Assembly: GCA_914767715.1 (NCBI GenBank)
Contig: OU612067.1
Location: 27,068,162 to 27,132,161 of the forward strand
From: Membranipora membranacea
Taxonomy: Eukaryota > Bryozoa > Gymnolaemata > Cheilostomatida > Membraniporidae
Direction of reading: 5' to 3'
DNA: 64,000 nucleotides
Numbering within the stretch: position 1 is the stretch's first letter; every line of letters starts with the position of its first letter. Positions 1 through 13,440 of the stretch are shown one piece after another. The notes beneath the pieces were generated by a model. The model had not been told where the DNA came from and did not search any database. It was given only the letters and a program-made list of their open reading frames with translations. The translations under genes were made by a program, and so were the position numbers.

Positions 1-1728
1 CTCATTGCAAATAGTGACTATGTGCTGTAAATATTTTGAACAACATTTTTCAACACTCAAGACTTTCAATGTTCGAAGTTCAGCATTCATGCTTCATGGT
101 ATGGATTGCAAAGGCAGTGAAAGTGTAAAGTATCTCAGCTTGTTACAGCCTCTGCCCTCTACCACATTTATGTTGTGGGTTGTTGGTTCATATCTCGTTG
201 TCTGATCTGCCTGCAAGCTAAGAATAGCTTGGCCAGATACATGGCAACCTAACACCTTTATAACTCAGTTTTTGGCTGGATAGAACTGGTTTTTAAACAA
301 CATTTAACTCCTTTACCAACTGCAACTGCTTGGAAAACAAAACTGTGATTTCAGGTCATGAAATAATATTGATGATATCCTACCGATATATTGCACCATT
401 TGATAACATACCGAACCATTAGCAAGCGGTCTTTATAAGTTTCTGTATCAGCCTCACCGATAAGCGTCTTTACCAGGTCCACATCATGGTAGTCGTTGCC
501 CCATGCCCACCTGATCAATAGCAATATACAAAACATTAATGCTTTGATTAGAGGAGAGCTCATCATTACCCTGGCTGGCCCAAACTTACCTTGCACAGGG
601 GTGTCATTAGCTCAACATATGTAGCTGTACTTGTACCTATAATCCAACGTTTAATAAAAAACCTGATTCAAACTATTAAAAAAGGATTAAATTCAGGATA
701 GATCATAGGAGTTCGGAGTAGAAAGGTTAGACATGTTAAATGTAGGGTGTAGGGTGTCTCGTCCACATTGCATGACTACAAAATATGAGTGGGATGTGTT
801 CTGGCCTTACTGAGTTGGGTTGAAACAGTTTATGACTTGGTTGCGACATGGTTATGCCATGATGCCGGTGGTGGTTGTTGCTTAAAAATTTTTGATAAGT
901 AATAATAACACAATATGTGGTGAGATATAATATGATGAAACGACTTTGGTTTTGGTTATGACATGATGCTGGTGGAGTGCATTGAGTAAAGTAACAGGGA
1001 TTTTGAGTATAAAATGAGCCACCAGCGGGGAAAGGGGAAGAGGTGCTGTGGCACGCAGAGAGAGAGAGAGAGAGAGAGTTTGGCAGAATCACCACCCAGA
1101 GTTATACTTAATTTGTTCGACTCTATATAGTGAACTCATATCATGTAATAAAAATTATAATTACAGATAAACTATTTTAAACAGTAAATAAATTATTTAA
1201 ATCTATACAAGCTCGGTGAAGTTTGTTTAACTTGAGTTAGTTAGGAATCACAGGCGTTCTGCCCCAACAGTGCACATCAGTTAGAACCCTATACAATATT
1301 TAAAAAAGTTTTGGCGTCCAGCTGCACATGACGAAAATATGTTGACACTCTTACCAATCATTTAGAGGAGAGGGGGAGGTGGTCAGTGAGCATTTGTTTT
1401 CGGTTTATCTTTAAATGTTGCCAAGATCTTGAATCGGATGAGCCCAACAAAAAAATTCATGTGTCGCTTATTTGACAAAGTGAGAAAGGCTGTTGTCATC
1501 AATGTGAATAGTGACCAGTAATGGAGTGATAGAATAATATCAGGGGGGGTCTAATATGTACCATTTTTGAGATTCCATGAATTTAGTGAGATGTATTTGG
1601 CGATGATTTAGCCCAGACCAGAGCTGTTCACATTCAGTAACTTGGCAGCTTTCCATTAATGAACAGAAAGTCAATATAATACGCTGACCCCTGTATCTCA
1701 TTCGTAAACACTAACCTTGAGTCTTTGA
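1..1728 (+). repeat. Segmental duplication, copy 1
   Basis: Nearly identical by eye to 5458-7180. It carries intron 4 sequence, exon 4, intron 3 and about the last dozen bases of exon 3 of the sulfotransferase. Differences are a few substitutions and the length of an (AG)n run near 1057-1078. The left end is cut by the window edge. Confidence 0.92.
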
Positions 1729-3337
1729 ATATTGCTAATACCATACTGATCATATGCCGACAAAATGTAAATTGGGAAGCCTGTTTTAGGGTAAGTCATA
1801 ACTAATTTTGCATCCTTCCCCGACCCCGCAAAATATTTGATAGGTTCATGATTGTACTGAGAAGAAAAGGCTTATACCACGGGCGCCAATGAAAAAGATT
1901 GATCAAACTCCAACCTTGATTCGGTCTTAATAATATCCAGTTTGCCGACATCTTTATAGAAGAGCACCTGCCAGGTGGTCCATCCACACTTTGGTATAGG
2001 AGTGAAGAGTAGGGAGAACCTGCTTGTATTAGAGGTCCAGGTACGTGAGGCCCGCCACCTCTCCAATCCCTCATAGAAAAGGTCTTTTTCACTGCTGTAT
2101 GTGCCGAAGAAGAATCACGATATTAATTATTATTGTGTTAATAGTAAAAGTTGTTTATTTCATTCATCTTTCCAAGTCCTAATAATTTAATTTAACACAA
2201 ACAAAGTGAACCACAAAAAAACACTATAAGGTGAATCGGGTGCTCATACACTCACTCTGTAAGTGATTGGCAGACTGTGTTAGTATATTCTGCGTTCCTG
2301 TTCATCTCTCGCTCAGCGTTGTAGACAGGCTCTGTACTTGTTTGAGTTGTGACAGGTTCTGTTTTAATATCCGGCGATAATTCAGCTTCAGATTCATCTG
2401 TCTTGTTCATCTGAAAACAAACAGATCAGACAAAGCATGTGAATCACCTGAATTAACATTGCCCTCCGAAGTGAGGGTAGTATGGCTCTAACCAATGCAG
2501 TACAAATGAGCAAAAAAGGTATATCTTAGAGGATTAAAAGTATTTGCAAGAGGACAAGATCGCTTTTTGCTTTTGCTCACCGCACATGCACAAATACGAC
2601 CAGCTAACATTTTTACTTTTTATAAACTCCCACCTTAGCTAGATAAAAATAGAGGAAGTCCAACATTTAGTCACTCCAAAGTTTGATCCTGTTTGATCCT
2701 GTTTGATCCTGTTTGCCTGCATTCGGAACAACCCCCTCCACTGATAAGTCGTAGTGGGGGAGCAATTCCTAATGCAGGAAATCCGGATGAAACTTGATTT
2801 AACCTAAAACTAGCTAAACCAGAGACTATAGATAATAGTGTATAGATATATAATTATAGTCTCTGGCTAAACTAAATATTTTTTTCCTTAGGAAAAACAA
2901 AACACTGGCAGTTTACTGAATGACTTTGAATTGTGTTGAAATTAATAAGAAATAATAAGTAAGGTATGTTTGATGTTTGAGCTAAACCAGAGACTATAGA
3001 TAATAGTGTATAGATATATAATTATAGTCTCTGGCTAAACTAAATATTTTTTTCCTTAGGAAAAACAAAACACTGGCAGTTTACTGAATGACTTTGAATT
3101 GTGTTGAAATTAATAAGAAATAATAAGTAAGGTATGAATATTATATTCCAGATTATTCTAACTTACCTGCACGCTCACGAAAGGAAAGCTGTCGAAAAGT
3201 TGGGTCCAATTACTCCCTGAATCATAGTTTATTTGAGCTTTCATCGAAGTCATAGATAGATAAGCACATGCCATAATAAGTAAAAAGACAATAAACAGTA
3301 CTGATCTTTGATGAAATCTTCCGCAGGATGACGCCAT
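412..3337 (-). CDS. Carbohydrate sulfotransferase paralogue S2, partial (last exon beyond left edge)
   Basis: Exons on the minus strand, 5' to 3': 3337-3167, 2410-2256, 2091-1915, 510-412; the catalytic last exon lies off the window. Exon 1 encodes a type II signal anchor: a short basic N-terminus, then VLFIVFLLIMACAYLSM. Exon 2 gives a Thr/Glu-rich stem. Exon 3 has the 5'-PAPS-binding motif IPKCGWTTW. Exon 4 ends in LLMVR, the start of the 3'-phosphate-binding motif. This is the architecture of Golgi carbohydrate sulfotransferases of the chondroitin/HNK-1 type (known family), which transfer sulfate from PAPS to glycans. Phases join throughout. Oddity: the exon 3 donor reads GTTGGA (weak), whereas the neighbour has GTTAGT. 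A second donor copied from the neighbour lies about 200 bp downstream, beyond an in-frame stop at 1872-1874. It may therefore be splice-impaired. Substrate unknown. Confidence 0.72.
2684..2720 (+). repeat. Short 12-bp tandem repeat
   Basis: The unit GTTTGATCCTGT is repeated about three times in intron 1 of S2. Confidence 0.75.
2812..3136 (+). repeat. 157-bp direct repeat pair in S2 intron 1
   Basis: Units 2812-2968 and 2980-3136 look identical and are separated by 11 bp. Each begins with a foldback: CCAGAGACTATA and its reverse complement flank an AT-rich loop. Possibly a small foldback element that was tandemly copied. Confidence 0.88.
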
Positions 3338-4556
3338 TTCACCCGATCCGGGAACGTTATAATCTTCAAGTTTTGTCAGTGTTTTCTTTCAATCAACAGT
3401 AATGGTCCGCATCAAACATAAACCCTCATTAACCCTAGTGATGCTGTATTACTGCATACGTATTTGCAGACTTTCTTTATCAATAACAAGTTATACAAAT
3501 ATACACAATGGTGAGCCAGAGTTACTTAACAATCTAGTGGGCAAAGGCCTTGACACTTATTAGTCAATAGCTCCATGGCCCCTTTTGTCAACAGACAAAG
3601 ACAAATCAATAGTTTGAATGTTGAATCAATAATTTCTGATAGAAAAGAGCTGAAACAATAGAAGATTACAGTGCATGATCTTCTCTTTTCAGAGCTTCAT
3701 TCAATCCATGACGTCTGCTTATGTGAAAACAGACACAAACGAAAGTCAATTTCCCAATAATTTTGCTTTAGCAGATGCTTTGCTTTTCATAGATGAAAGG
3801 TTATCCGTTCTGATGATTTTCTTGATTGACACAACCAAAATAAACTACATAGTGTACAGTCAGACCAGAAACAGATACAAAACTGAATGAGCACGTTAGC
3901 TCATTGTTTGTCATTTAATAAGGAGTTATCCTCACTGTACCAAGGGTAGGAAAACTCCTTTTACTAGTAACATGCTTCCTTAAGAATTAAGAAAGTGATA
4001 AATAAAATAAATAGGATAATTCACATAACTTGTTTTTGTGCTCAATGTGTTTTATTTTCTTGATTACTATCCCTTGAACCTTCAAGGTAAATGAGACGTA
4101 ATCACTCCAACCACGAAAACTCTTGAAGGAAATTAGTACTAGTTTTTTACATTTCTGTTTAACAGTTCAACCAGGGAATTATTTCACATCATAGACCAGG
4201 GAATCTGAAAATTATACCAGCTGTCAATAAATAGCCCCTTATATAATCAAATTAGCAGAGATGTTTGAAAAATACAGAATGATTAATGTAAAATAATAAA
4301 TATTTAGAAAAAAGACCTAGTTTTGAATGTTTGCCTACCTACAGCCGCCAGACAACATTTGACACCGTTGTGAGTGAGGTCATTGAATAATAATTTGGTG
4401 GCCGCTCATCTATAAGTTGGCCATGTTGCCATCCTGATATTGTGTGTGGTGTGAGGCTGTCACATAACATTTGATGCGTTCGTTAATATTGTTACATGGG
4501 AGACCCCAGAGGAAGGTGAGCTGAACAATACTGTGCAAGCTGAGGGTAGCACATCT
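3338..4556. other. Intergenic region between S1 and S2
   Basis: Contains the 3' flank of S1 and the 5' flank of S2. A 71-codon open frame at 3675-3890 has no family resemblance or splice context, so I see no gene here. Confidence 0.5.
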
Positions 4557-7500
4557 TCATACCGAGGAAGCTTCTTGCTCAGACTCAATATTAGCCTGAA
4601 GTTGTTTAGTTATCGCACCTCCGGATTGGACGGTTTGACCAATTTGGTGATTTGTAGCTGACACTGGACGTTGTTCAGTTAAACCACCTCCGGATCGGAC
4701 GGATTGACCAATTTGGTGATTTGTAGCTGTCACTGGACGGGATGATGATATTGAGATGTTCTGCGGCGGACTGGTGGCTGTTTCAGTTCGTACTTCAGTA
4801 TTATTGGGTTGCTGTTGGCCAATCTGCTGATTTAGAGATAATTGTTGAGAAGATAAAGATACTGTTTTGTTTTGTGGCTGACCTTCAGCAGTTTTTGATT
4901 TTACTTCTTTAGTGTGATTGTGACCAGGTGGTGTAGAATCAAAACCAAACAGAAGGAAATCGTATCTATATAGAATTTGGAGTTGTTTAACTTGTTCTAT
5001 GCTGAGTTGATTGTACCAATAGTCCAGAGCCTTGCCTTTACTGCGATGATTGTTCACTGTGAGGGTTGCATTCAGTTTTAACCTCTTTATCATAAAATTG
5101 GAGTTGTCCTGAAATCTGTCATATTTACCAATCATAGTGTAATTAGCTCTACAAGGTAGCGATAGATGGCTCTGCGGAGCCCAGTGATGATCCAGCCATA
5201 TACCCGATTTTCTGGACGATATAGAAGCTGATCTATTCCTTGCCTTTATTAGTATGCATTGCACAAATTGCGGGAACGTTAGAGTAGCGTTAGATTGTAT
5301 AGTCAACCAGCTACATGGGTTGTGATAGCTTTTTGTGTAGAGTCCGTTATCTCTCAGAGCTTTATCATTGTAAGCAGACACCAACCTTTCGTAAGGATGT
5401 CTGAAAAAATAAATTGAATTATTGGATGAAAATTCAACACCATTTCAATACAGTCAACTCATTGCAAATAGTGACTATGTGCTGTAAATATTTTGAACAA
5501 CATTTTTCAACACTCAAGACTTTCAATGTTCGAAGTTCAGCATTCATGCTTCATGGTATGGATTGCAAAGGCAGTGAAAGTGTAAAGTATCTCAGCTTGT
5601 TACAGCCTCTGCCCTCTACCACATTTATGTTGTGGGTTGTTGGTTCATATCTCGTTGTCTGATCTGCCTGCAAGCTAAGAATAGCTTGGCCAGATACATG
5701 GCAACCTAACACCTTTAAAACTCAGTTTTTGGCTGGATAGAACTGGTTTTTAAACAACATTTAACTCCTTTACCAACTGCAACTGCTTGGAAAACAAAAC
5801 TGTGATTTCAGGTCATGAAATAATATTGATGATATTCTACCGATATATTGCACCATTTGATAACATACCGAACCATTAGCAAGCGGTCTTTATAAGTTTC
5901 TGTATCAGCCTCACCGATAAGCGTCTTTACCAGGTCCACATCATGGTAGTCGTTGCCCCATGCCCACCTGATCAATAGCAATATACAAAACATTAATGCT
6001 TTGATTAGAGGAGAGCTCATCATTACCCTGGCTGGCCCAAACTTACCTTGCACAGGGGTGTCATTAGCTCAACATATGTAGCTGTACTTGTACCTATAAT
6101 CCAACGTTTAATAAAAAAACCTGATTCAAACTATTAAAAAAGGATTAAATTCAGGATAGATCATAGGAGTTCGGAGTAGAAAGGTTAGACATGTTAAATG
6201 TAGGGTGTAGGGTGTCTCGTCCACATTGCATGACCACAAAATATGAGTGGGATATGTTCTGGCCTTACTGAGTTGGGTTGAAACAGTTTATGACTTGGTT
6301 GCGACATGGTTATGCCATGATGCCGGTGGTGGTTGTTGCTTAAAAATTTTTGATAAGTAATAATAACACAATATGTGGTGAGATATAATATGATGAAACG
6401 ACTTTGGTTTTGGTTATGACATGATGCTGGTGGAGTGCATTGAGTAAAGTAACAGGGATTTTGAGTATAAAATGAGCCACCAGCGGGGAAAGGGGAAGAG
6501 GTGCTGTGGCACGCAGAGAGAGAGAGAGTTTGGCAGAATCACCACCCAGAGTTATACTGAATTTGTTCGACTCTATATAGTGAACTCATATCATGTAATA
6601 AAAATTATAATTACAGATAAACTATTTTAAACAGTAAATAAATTATTTAAATCTATACAAGCTCGGTGAAGTTTGTTTAACTTGAGTTGGTTAGGAATCA
6701 CAGGCGTTCTGCCCCAACAGTGCACATCAGTTAGAACCCTATACAATATTTAAAAAAGTTTTGGCGTCCAGCTGCACATGACGAAAATATGTTGACACTC
6801 TTACCAATCATTTAGAGGAGAGGGGGAGGTGGTCAGTGAGCATTTGTTTTCTGTTTATCTTTAAATGTTGCCAAGATCTTGAATCGGATGAGCCCAACAA
6901 AAAAATTCATGTGTCGCTTATTTGACAAAGTGAGAAAGGCTGTTGTCATCAATGTGAATAGTGACCAGTAATGGAGTGATAGAATAATATCAGGGGGGGT
7001 CTAATATGTACCATTTTTGAGATTCCATGAATTTAGTGAGATGTATTTGGCGATGATTCAGCCCAGACCAGAGCTGTTCACATTCAGTAACTTGGCAGCT
7101 TTCCATTAATGAACAGAAAGTCAATATAATACGCTGACCCCTGTATCTCATTCGTAAACACTAACCTTGAGTCTTTCCTAATACTTTCCAGTTTGCCGGC
7201 ATCTTTATAGAAGAGCACCTGCCAGGTGGTCCAGCCACACTTTGGTATAGGAGTGAAGAGTAGGGAGAACCTGCTTGTATTAGAGGTCCAGGTACGTGAG
7301 ACCCACGATCGCTCCAATCCCTCGTAGAATAACCTCTTTTCCTTGCTACATTTTTGGGAAGTAAAATTATCATAAAATGATTGTTTATTCTGTAAGCAAT
7401 ATGGAAGTGGTTCGTTTGCTTTACATATTTCCAATTCAACCAGCAAGCTATCTTCCACAAAGTTTAAAGGCACAGGTCATCTTGACCACTCGAAGTAAAT

Positions 7501-9053
7501 AAGAAAATAACTTTTTAGGGTTGAACAGAGTGGAAAGTCTGTTGAGGCTATATTTAGTAACTGAGATGTTCGGACATAATATGCCACTTGAGTTACTGTA
7601 GTTTAGACAGGCCAGCTGTCTATCACAATTAGAGAGTATAGACCCAAACCTGAAGGTCTCTGAAGTGTTCATGTTAGAAAGGAAGAACGGAAAAAGTCAG
7701 GTGGAAAAGGCGGGTAGGAGGTCGAATGGTAGCTGTATGACCTTAGCCTATTTGATATAATCATGAAGATGATCTCTGTAATCACAGATTAATCCTTTAA
7801 TGTATCAATTTCAACTAGATTAAACTAATAAATCTGTCAAATTTATAGGGTAGCTTGTCAAAACAAAGGTGAAGTGAGGTAAACAAATTACTATCCTAGA
7901 GGAGGAAACCTAATTATAGCTTGGTTTACCAAGTTTGAGGGGGGGGGGGGGCTTAATATTGGACAGCACAGCACTAGCTAAGTTGGGGGTTTATATAATG
8001 CAACAAGGTTGTGTAAAAGTTAACTAGCAAGAGATTTCCCTATTTCAAGTGCAAAATGGTGGAACTTTTCCCTCAATAACAATGTTTTAAGCCCATCAAT
8101 ACACTCACTCTGTTAATGACTGGCAGACTTGATTGGTGTATTCTGCGTTCCTGTTCATCTCACGCTCAGCGTTGTAGACAGGTTCTGTAGTTGTCGGAGT
8201 TGTGACAGGTTCTGTTTTAATCTCAGACTGCTTTCCACCCTGGGATTCATCTGTCTTAGCGGGATGAGTCACCACTGCAGCCAGCTCTAATTCTATTTCA
8301 TAACTTTTTTCACCTTTTTGTGGCTGCAAACAAAGTTATTATCACCTATTATCACTAATTTACAAAGTTTAGTAAAAAACGTCATTGTGTAATGGTAAAG
8401 ACTTGGTTTAACTAAGTGCTTAGAGTTTGTTGGGGTTGTGATGGCACATATATTTTTTACATTCTGATAGGGGGTTAATATTGGATTATAAATAAATGAT
8501 CGTTTTTTAACAATGATATACAGAATGCTGAATACAGAATAACGTTCTATAAGGAAACACATGTGTCATCATTGCTGTAAAGAATTATTATACTGTGGAT
8601 TGATTGGTGCTTCCAGGTTAGATTTATGACTGATAGGAAAACCACCATTTCTGCAGTTTTTACTGCTTACATGGGTTCATCAAGGTAGGTTTGTAAGGAA
8701 CTGACTAAGCTTTGCAATTGACTGTGTTTCAAAGTTGTCCGTTGTGTTCTATTAGACTTTATTGGCTTCGATACAGTGTACAAATTGAGACCAAAGTTGG
8801 TATATTAATCAACGGAAACAATTAACCACCAAATGACTGAGGCAAAACAGCAGTGTGCTTCCCAGAAGATCAAATATTACCAGCTCACCTGTAAATGCCT
8901 TGACTGGTTGTTGATGATATCATAATAGGGTTGTTGTATAGTGACATCCCCCTGTGTGCTGTCTTGAAGATTATAATGTATGAGAGACAGACAGGCTATC
9001 ATTAGAAGCAGAGCCGATCCTTGTTTTAATCTTGCCTGATACATGCTCGACAT
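4557..9053 (-). CDS. Carbohydrate sulfotransferase S1, Golgi type II membrane enzyme, complete
   Basis: Five exons, 9053-8889, 8323-8109, 7345-7166, 5967-5869, 5400-4557, join in phase to 500 codons plus stop. Residues about 13-28 (SALLLMIACLSLIHYN) form a signal anchor, followed by a Thr/Glu-rich stem. The 5'-PAPS motif IPKCGWTTW sits in exon 3. The exon 4/5 junction creates VRHPYERLVSAY, the 3'-phosphate-binding motif. Later blocks (HWAPQSHLSLPC, YTMIGKYDRFQDN, QLSIEQVKQL, DFLLFGFD) match the C-terminal order known for the sulfotransferase family 2 catalytic domain. It should transfer sulfate from PAPS to a glycan in the Golgi lumen; the acceptor cannot be told. Unusual: about 120 residues of Gln/Thr/Ser-rich tail follow the catalytic domain, including a duplicated 23-residue unit. 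The start at 9053 is the first ATG before the anchor. Confidence 0.85.
4610..4745 (-). repeat. Two-copy 69-bp coding repeat in S1 tail
   Basis: Two tandem copies of about 69 bp (23 codons) encode RPVxATNHQIGQ followed by a Gly-rich stretch and a Gln. They are in frame at the C-terminus of the sulfotransferase and lie outside the catalytic domain. Confidence 0.75.
5458..7180 (+). repeat. Segmental duplication, copy 2
   Basis: Partner of 1-1728. One end lies about 57 bp outside exon 5 of S1 and the other falls inside the 3' end of exon 3, so the duplicated block starts in an exon. It is probably the donor copy, because it sits in an intact gene. Confidence 0.92.
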
Positions 9054-9540
9054 ATCTGCACTCTTCAGTAGTTGTTACCTAATAACGAAAAATAAATAAA
9101 GTTCCAAATTACACCTTTCGTACACAGAAAGGTGTATCCTACTGACCTGATGAAACTTGCACGATACACAGCTTGTGATGCCCTAGTTTGGGAATTCTAA
9201 ACGTGCTGCCCAGAGTTAGGTGTGTGCCACTATACCCCTCCCCTCACAAAGGCCGTTGGAGCTCTTAGACTAATGACATTTGATTAATAATTTAAAGCAA
9301 GCATACATAGAGTAAATCTTCCTTAGTAAAGAGAAGCTCAGTGTCACATATAATTGTTGTAAATGAGATAAGCGGAGCTTTGGTGACAGTGAGGAGTATT
9401 GTGTTTTATCGTTATCATCAAAACTCTAAAGCATAGGGATCAATAATTATCAGAACTCAATTAGGTTTGATTGTCGTCTCCAAACAATTATGTTATTTTA
9501 GGAAATAAATGTTCATTATTATCGTTCAATTCATTCAACT
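9054..9540. other. 5' flank of S1
   Basis: AT-rich non-coding sequence between the S1 start codon and the LINE fragment. It presumably holds the S1 promoter and 5' leader, but I found no clear TATA box or other motif. Confidence 0.4.
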
Positions 9541-10576
9541 CAGGAGGAGAGGAGTGCCTGAAGGATACATCAAGACCATCCAAGACATGTATGAGAACTT
9601 TTCGGCCCAAGTCAGGACAAACACTGGGAGCACAGAAGCCATAGAAATAAAGGTCGGATTACATCAAGGATCGGCATTGAGTCCTTTGCTCTTTATCATC
9701 ATTATGGATGTGATTACTGAGAGCATTGGCGAAGATACACCGTGGGCGATGTTATTTGCCGATGACTTGGTACTATGTGATGGCAACAGGGAACATCTGG
9801 AGAGAAGATTGGAAGTATGGAGGGAGAGAATGGAGAGTGTGGGACTAAAGCTAAGCAGGTCAAAGACAGAGTATTTACCACCAGTAGGTGAGGATGGCAA
9901 CATCATGATGAGGAAGTACAACTCAGAAGAGAAGGAAATCCTACCTGGGCGCATGCAGTTTAAGTACCTGGGCACCACCATCCATCAGGAAGGAGGGTGT
10001 CGCAAGGAGATTGAGCTGCTTGTTTCAAAGGCATGGAACAAATGGCGGGAGCTGAGTGGAGTACTCTGCGACAGGAAGATGCCTGCGAACTTGAAAATCC
10101 TCATCTACAAGACTGCTATACGGCCAGCTCTGACGTATGGGAATGACTGAGACCTGGCCTGTAACAGGAACCCTTATAGACAGGGTTAGCTCCTGTGAAA
10201 TGCGAATGCTAAGGTACTGCATGGGGATAAGCTTAGAGGATCATCGAAGGAATGAACAGATAACAGCCGAAGCAAATAAATGCCAATCAGGGATGTCATG
10301 AGGAAAAAGAGGCTAGAATGGTATGGTCATGTGTGTCGACGTGAGAGTGATGAAGATATCAGGAGAGTGTACGAGATGAGGGTAGAGGGAAGCAGAGGGC
10401 GTGGACGGCCAAAACAGCGCTGGAGTGACACAATCAATGCCGACCTTCGCTGGCTAGATCTAGAACGAGGTGATACAAGTGACCGAATAAGGTGGAGAAG
10501 TTTGGTGGAACTAGGAGTCAGCAAAAACCCGCCACCCGATCAGGACATGGCGGTGAAAGGTGAACAAAGGTGAACA
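9541..10576 (+). mobile_element. 5'-truncated LINE reverse transcriptase relic
   Basis: Encodes the C-terminal half of a non-LTR retrotransposon reverse transcriptase. Visible are the QGSALSPLLF block, the catalytic FADDL (YxDD-type) motif with the second and third catalytic Asp, the thumb region with FKYLGTTI, and a tail block (RLEWYGHVCRRESDEDIRR, then GRGRPKQRW) typical of these elements. It is broken: the frame stops at 10148-10150 and the tail continues in another frame from about 10280. Endonuclease and N-terminal RT are missing, as expected for 5' truncation at insertion. RTE-like clades are possible, but I cannot assign the clade. Confidence 0.85.
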
Positions 10577-13440
10577 TTCTCAGTCAATTTATTTGTGAGA
10601 GGGAAAAACCGTGTAGCTTTCTACGCCTATTATGTACATAAGCGGAAGTGCAGAAGTAAAAGATCTCTTACTACTTACTCAGTATGAATAACGCGACGAG
10701 CTCCCACTCACTTATTCCACCATTGTGCTTCTAAGTGATTGTGCGCAACGCAATGCAGCTTTATTTTAACTGGCTGGTGAAGTTTTCTTCACCTTAGTAG
10801 ATGAAGTAAGCTTGCCTATGCTTTGGAGACACAATAACTAATGCAAACAATTGGTAAAGCTAACATTTACCTTGCATGGCTTTCATAAGTATTCACAGGA
10901 GCAATAGTTGGCCATTCACACATGCCAGAAATTGTTTAATATTGTTAGACTAACTAAACTTCACACCCACCTCAGCGAGCCAATTATTAGTGCAAGCCAA
11001 AACTAGCTAAACAAATCTCTAGCTTATTATATACCTTCCTCTGGCTAAGCTAATCTTTTTGTAGCCAAAACTAACTAGTTAAACCAAACTCTAGAAAACA
11101 TCAACTCCTCGAGGGTAGTAGATTGTTATATAGTCCTAAGCTGTGACTGATTAACTGCTGGACATAGTGCCATGAAACTCACAAAGCTAAATAATTTTAT
11201 TATCATTTTTACACTGCCCCATCACTTCTTCTAATCTTAATTACCGTATGCAACACCGCATCCTATAACCACCATTACCAAGTTTGTTTTGGTCGTTTGA
11301 TTCCCATGAAGCATCTTCTATTGCTTCATTTTTGTTCCTGTGCCATTTATGATTTTTTTGCCTGAGAATGAGAATGGTGATTTATTGAAGAAACTGATCT
11401 AGGGCTAAACTCGATGAAGGATGATTGAGTCACGAAGCCACATTCGATTGCCTAACAAGACCTTTCAGAATTTCTAAAATTTGCTTTGCATATCTGTTTG
11501 ACATACCTCGTGGTGAGGGAAAACAAGAGGACGTCAGAAACGGTGCTAAGAATGTATCACAAGTATCCCAAGTACCCAATAAAAATAAAATAATATGACA
11601 GGATGATAATTTGATGATCTGTCAATCATCTGAATTCTCTTATTCCTAGACGTAATTACCATTAGATAGATGATTAATCAAGATCGGTAATTTGCATAGA
11701 ACCCCACAGTATTCCTGACCCTCAATTTTTGCCCTTGGCCTGAACTTACAATAAAACTTGGTCTTCCGTAGGACCTATTGTTGGACTGCAATGTAGACCA
11801 CAGGACCATACAGATTTACCAAACAACAAATTATACAGGTCGCACCCATCAATGATTAACCAGTTTTTTGGTTACACTAGTTTGTGGTTATCCCTAACAT
11901 TGTATATCTCCAGTTACATCATGTATAATATATCATAAGTTATACTCCCTGTCTGCCCTAGTACCATGGAAATCGACAGGTCCGATCTTAGAATCTAATG
12001 AATGTAGCAATCATCAACTCCTGTACTCATCACGTGAAAATTTGATTGTTTGTGGCTAGTGGCCTACATTATGCATTTGTGGAGAAACTACTCCTTCACA
12101 GAAACAGTATATATTCCGCCTACAGACAACCTGGTGACAATTTCTCTCACTACAGAACAGCAACAGTGCCTTGCCTGTCATTGAGAAAGGCAACCTCCAT
12201 GACTCAAGGTTGCAGGATATCAAAACCAGGAATCCATTGTGGCCCAATTATATCCAAACGATTGGTTTTCATTGTTTCTCAAATTAAGGAACTAAGATTT
12301 GGTGAACAATTCAGTATGTACAGGAGAGGAAATATATAACTAGATGATCGATGGGACCTGGGACCTGGTTGATGTTACAATATTACTTATCAATGATTGT
12401 GTTTATCAAGTCTTATCATCTTGCGAGGGGCCTTCGCGGGGGGGGGGGGGGTGGCAAAAGTCTTGGGGGCTCAGACTAATCATCTGGTGATTTTAACACA
12501 AATAAATCATCATTAATCAACCGGGCATGTTAATATACCAGCAGAGGTCGTTCAAGAACGCCCCCAACAATTTCATGATTGTACTTTTCACCATTAAGAC
12601 AATCCTTCAAATCAGAAATAAAAAAATGAATCATGTTGGTTAAAATCACAAGGTGATGTCCTTGGTGGAAGGCCGACAAAGACAGAGGACTTAAATGAGA
12701 GACCAAAATGTTCACGCTAAGTTGCTAACTGACAAATCTAGGTACCAATAAAGCCTAGCGGTCAGGGGACCGAAGCAAGATTCTTGTTCCGGACCTTAAC
12801 ACTATCGGGTTTCTGCTACGACCAGTCCCCTCATACTTTAAACAAGTTTTAGCGTGAGAATGTAACGAGTTTGAGATTGTTATCAGGGAAGACAAGGAGG
12901 ACAAGAGGATAATCTGTGTGTGTACAATTCATAGAAAAGCTGAGAGATGCTTATCTGGACACAACACAGCCCACTGCCAAGCAGCCTGTTCGACCCGAAG
13001 GCCCAGCAGCCTGTTCGACCCGAACCGAATGGCTAGCAGGGTGCTCTATTGGGCTTTGAAGATGAGTTAGTACAAAAACTTAATGATAATAGACCTAAAT
13101 ATTGGTGTCTCATTATCCGGTCAGAGTAACAGTTACAAACTGATCGCTCTACAGGTAATCTTAGCACAGCCATGAGAGTAAGAATAAGGCAACAGAATCT
13201 CACCTTTGTTGTTGAGTCAGGACAAAACAGCAGATGTCTGTTTTAACAAGAAGTTACTGAGACTCCAACATATTTCATAAGCTATCACGACCACCACTGA
13301 GTTTAAGAGATTCATGTTGGATAGCAACAATATTTTTTTAAATCCATTCGATCTTTTAATAACGTCATCTTCTCAGTAACCTTGGCAACAGACTAATTTC
13401 GACTCACAATTAACTTTGGCGGAATATCGCCATATGAGAA
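10577..13440. other. Intergenic region without recognisable gene
   Basis: No open frame here has family resemblance or splice structure. It contains a poly-G run near 12440-12452, a weak tRNA-like segment near 12745-12800, and near 13190-13280 a stretch resembling the region at 28910-29020 upstream of peroxidase copy A. The last suggests a relic of an older copy's 5' flank. Confidence 0.4.
12438..12482 (+). repeat. Poly-G run with flanking shared motif
   Basis: About 14 G followed by GCAAAAGTCT and later CAGACTAA. A similar arrangement occurs near 62500-62535, so this may be the end of a dispersed repeat. Confidence 0.4.

Noticed and set aside
12046-12339. 97-codon plus-strand frame
   Set aside because: No family resemblance, no splice or promoter context, and it is overlapped by an equally open minus frame.
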